Of a DNA stretch of 7,413 bases, positions 6,377 through 7,413 are shown piece after piece. The stretch covers positions 1 through 7,413 of the forward strand of contig JACDER010000064.1 of assembly GCA_013816275.1 (NCBI GenBank). The letters are read 5' to 3'. Below the pieces are notes generated by a model. The model ran no database searches. It had not been told where the DNA came from and saw nothing but the letters and a program-made list of their open reading frames with translations. A program made the position numbers and the translations under genes. This DNA is from Actinomycetota bacterium. GTDB taxonomy: Bacteria; Actinomycetota; Thermoleophilia; Gaiellales; Gaiellaceae. The number at the start of each line of letters is the position of its first letter. The stretch's first letter is position 1.

Positions 6377-7387
6377 ATGGACGCGAGGGCGCTCGAATCC
6401 GAGGCTACAAGCGCGATTTCGGGCTCCTCGAGCCTCGAGGAGCTCGAGGCGGCGCGTATTCGCTTTCTCGGCCGCAAGAGCGAGCTCAGCCAGGCCCTTC
6501 GAGACGTGCGCGATCGGGAGACCGGGCAGCTGCTCAACCCGATCAAGGCACACCTCGAGCAGGCCGTCGAGGAGCGCAAGAACGCGCTCGAGCGGGCTGA
6601 GCTCGACCGAAAGCTCGCCGAGGAGGCGGTCGACGTCACGCTGCCGGGCGAAGAGCACCCGGTCGGGTCACTCCACCCGACCACCCACATCCGGCGCCTG
6701 GTCGAGGATGCGTTCCTCGGGCTCGGCTACGAGATCGTCGACGACCGCGAGGTCGAGACCGTCCACTACAACTTCGACCAGCTGGCGTTCCCGCCGGCGC
6801 ACCCCACGCGCTCTCCGCGCGACACCTTCTTCATCGACCCATTCTTCATCGACCCAGCGCGCCTGCTCCGCACCGAGACCTCGCCCTCGCAGATCCACGT
6901 GATGGAGGCGAAGAAGCCGCCGATCTACATGGTCTCGATCGGACGCGTCTATCGCCGCGACGAGATCACGCCGACGCGCTTCCCGATCTTCCACCAGTTC
7001 GAGGGGCTTGCGGTCGACCGCGGAATCACGCTCGCAGACCTGAAGGGAACGCTGCTGCACGTGATGAAGGTGCTCTTCGGTGAGGACCGCCAGGTCCGCT
7101 TCCGCACGCACTACTTCCCGTTCACCGAGCCTTCGATCGAGCCGGACGTCTCCTGTCCGAACTGCGACTTCAAGGGCTGCCGGATGTGCAAGTTCACCGG
7201 CTGGATCGAGCTCGGCGGAGCGGGCATGGTCGATCCCGCCGTGTTCGAGAACGTCGGCCTCGACCCCGAGGAGTGGAGCGGCTTCGCCTTCGGCTGCGGC
7301 CTCGAGCGCGCCGCGCAGCTCCGGTACGACATCACCGAGATCCGGCCCTTCTGGGAAAACGACCTGCGCGTCTTGCGCCAGTTCTAG
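6377..7387 (+). CDS. pheS: Phenylalanine-tRNA ligase alpha subunit
   Basis: PheS is the catalytic subunit of the alpha2-beta2 enzyme that charges tRNA-Phe in the cytoplasm. The 336-residue product has an N-terminal coiled-coil arm (about 1-85), including RIRFLGRKSELSQAL, that contacts tRNA. The class II catalytic domain follows. Key parts are LLRTETSPSQI (163-173), motif 2 GRVYRRDEITPTRFPIFHQF (189-208), and motif 3 GFAFGCGLERAAQLRY (302-317) with the ATP-binding R311. The Ala of GFAFG (A304) is the residue tied to Phe specificity in other PheS proteins. A Cys cluster C260-C263-C268-C271 precedes the GWIELGGAGMV strand and may bind zinc. FFIDP occurs twice in tandem (151-160), from a 15-bp duplication. 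ATG 6377 follows an in-frame stop at 6362-6364. pheT begins 16 nt after the stop. Confidence 0.97.
   Translation: MDARALESEATSAISGSSSLEELEAARIRFLGRKSELSQALRDVRDRETGQLLNPIKAHLEQAVEERKNALERAELDRKLAEEAVDVTLPGEEHPVGSLHPTTHIRRLVEDAFLGLGYEIVDDREVETVHYNFDQLAFPPAHPTRSPRDTFFIDPFFIDPARLLRTETSPSQIHVMEAKKPPIYMVSIGRVYRRDEITPTRFPIFHQFEGLAVDRGITLADLKGTLLHVMKVLFGEDRQVRFRTHYFPFTEPSIEPDVSCPNCDFKGCRMCKFTGWIELGGAGMVDPAVFENVGLDPEEWSGFAFGCGLERAAQLRYDITEIRPFWENDLRVLRQF
6423..6443. repeat. Perfect 10-bp inverted repeat inside pheS
   Basis: GCTCCTCGAG (6423-6432) and CTCGAGGAGC (6434-6443) are exact inverted copies around one base. The site lies about 45 nt into pheS and encodes part of a Ser/Leu/Glu stretch (SSSLEEL). 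In RNA it could form a 9-bp hairpin with a 3-nt loop close to the start codon. Chance from Leu-Glu codon use in GC-rich DNA is a real alternative. Confidence 0.5.
6827..6856 (+). repeat. Perfect tandem 15-bp duplication in pheS
   Basis: TTCTTCATCGACCCA occurs at 6827-6841 and again at 6842-6856 with no mismatch. It is in frame and doubles the residues FFIDP just before the conserved LLRTETS strand. Identity at every base, including third codon positions, points to a recent slippage or duplication, or to an assembly artefact. Confidence 0.9.
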
Positions 7388-7403
7388 TGACGGTGCATTG
7401 ACC

Positions 7404-7413
7404 ATGCGTGTCC
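7404..7413 (+). CDS. pheT: Phenylalanine-tRNA ligase beta subunit, first codons only
   Basis: Only ATG CGT GTC C is visible, reading M-R-V and then a codon starting with C. PheT proteins commonly begin M(K/R)VP, and pheT almost always follows pheS directly, here 16 nt after its stop. The call rests on position and these few codons; the rest lies outside the window. No clear ribosome binding site was seen in the short gap. Confidence 0.6.

Noticed and set aside
5404..6600. A long plus-strand open frame of nearly 400 codons opposite the LemA and methyltransferase genes.
   Set aside because: Its product is dominated by Arg, Pro and Ser with no domain, as expected from the antisense of GC-rich genes. 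The minus-strand frames there carry clear methyltransferase and LemA motifs.
6284..6658. A longer start for the minus-strand methyltransferase at 6658.
   Set aside because: It would cross the divergent promoter region and the first 280 bases of pheS. ATG 6283 has a good ribosome binding site and gives a normal family N-terminus.

Overview
This is a GC-rich bacterial chromosome segment organised around translation genes. The order infC-rpmI-rplT-(methyltransferase)-TrmH-type RNA methyltransferase, then pheS and the first codons of pheT, resembles the actinobacterial neighbourhood; Mycobacterium tuberculosis, from memory, has infC-rpmI-rplT-tsnR followed a few genes later by pheST. GC content, heavy use of GTG/TTG starts and start/stop overlaps fit an actinobacterium. 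The protein style suggests a deep-branching lineage such as Thermoleophilia, but that is an inference, not a measurement. No mobile element, CRISPR array, tRNA or rRNA was seen.

Layout. Bases 1-354 hold the C-terminal end of a PD40/TolB-like beta-propeller protein. Bases 355-511 are the leader of the infC operon, with two inverted repeats, a strong Shine-Dalgarno sequence and a possible five-codon mini-ORF that runs into the TTG start of infC. Bases 512-3102 are a tightly packed plus-strand set: infC (IF-3), rpmI (L35), rplT (L20), a class I SAM methyltransferase and a SpoU/TrmH RNA 2'-O-methyltransferase. rpmI begins 167 nt inside infC, and the last two junctions are 4-nt GTGA overlaps. Bases 3103-6283 are a minus-strand set transcribed towards it: a class I SAM methyltransferase, a LemA family protein and a DUF2207 membrane protein with a poly-glycine tail. 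The two sets meet stop-to-stop with no base between them. Bases 6284-6376 are a divergent control region. pheS follows on the plus strand (6377-7387), and pheT begins at 7404.

How the genes work together. infC, rpmI and rplT supply an initiation factor and two large-subunit proteins. The TrmH-type enzyme probably modifies rRNA or tRNA, and pheS/pheT charge tRNA-Phe, so the plus-strand genes share a translation theme. LemA and DUF2207 are a frequent envelope pair of poorly known role. Here the ATGA overlap places them in one likely operon with a small-molecule-type methyltransferase.

The points most worth a second look are the infC/rpmI overprinted overlap, the infC leader, a perfect 15-bp tandem duplication inside the catalytic domain of pheS, a possible leaderless pheS promoter, and the absence of an ordinary start codon in the right place for the DUF2207 gene. 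I did not see a convincing wholly new system.
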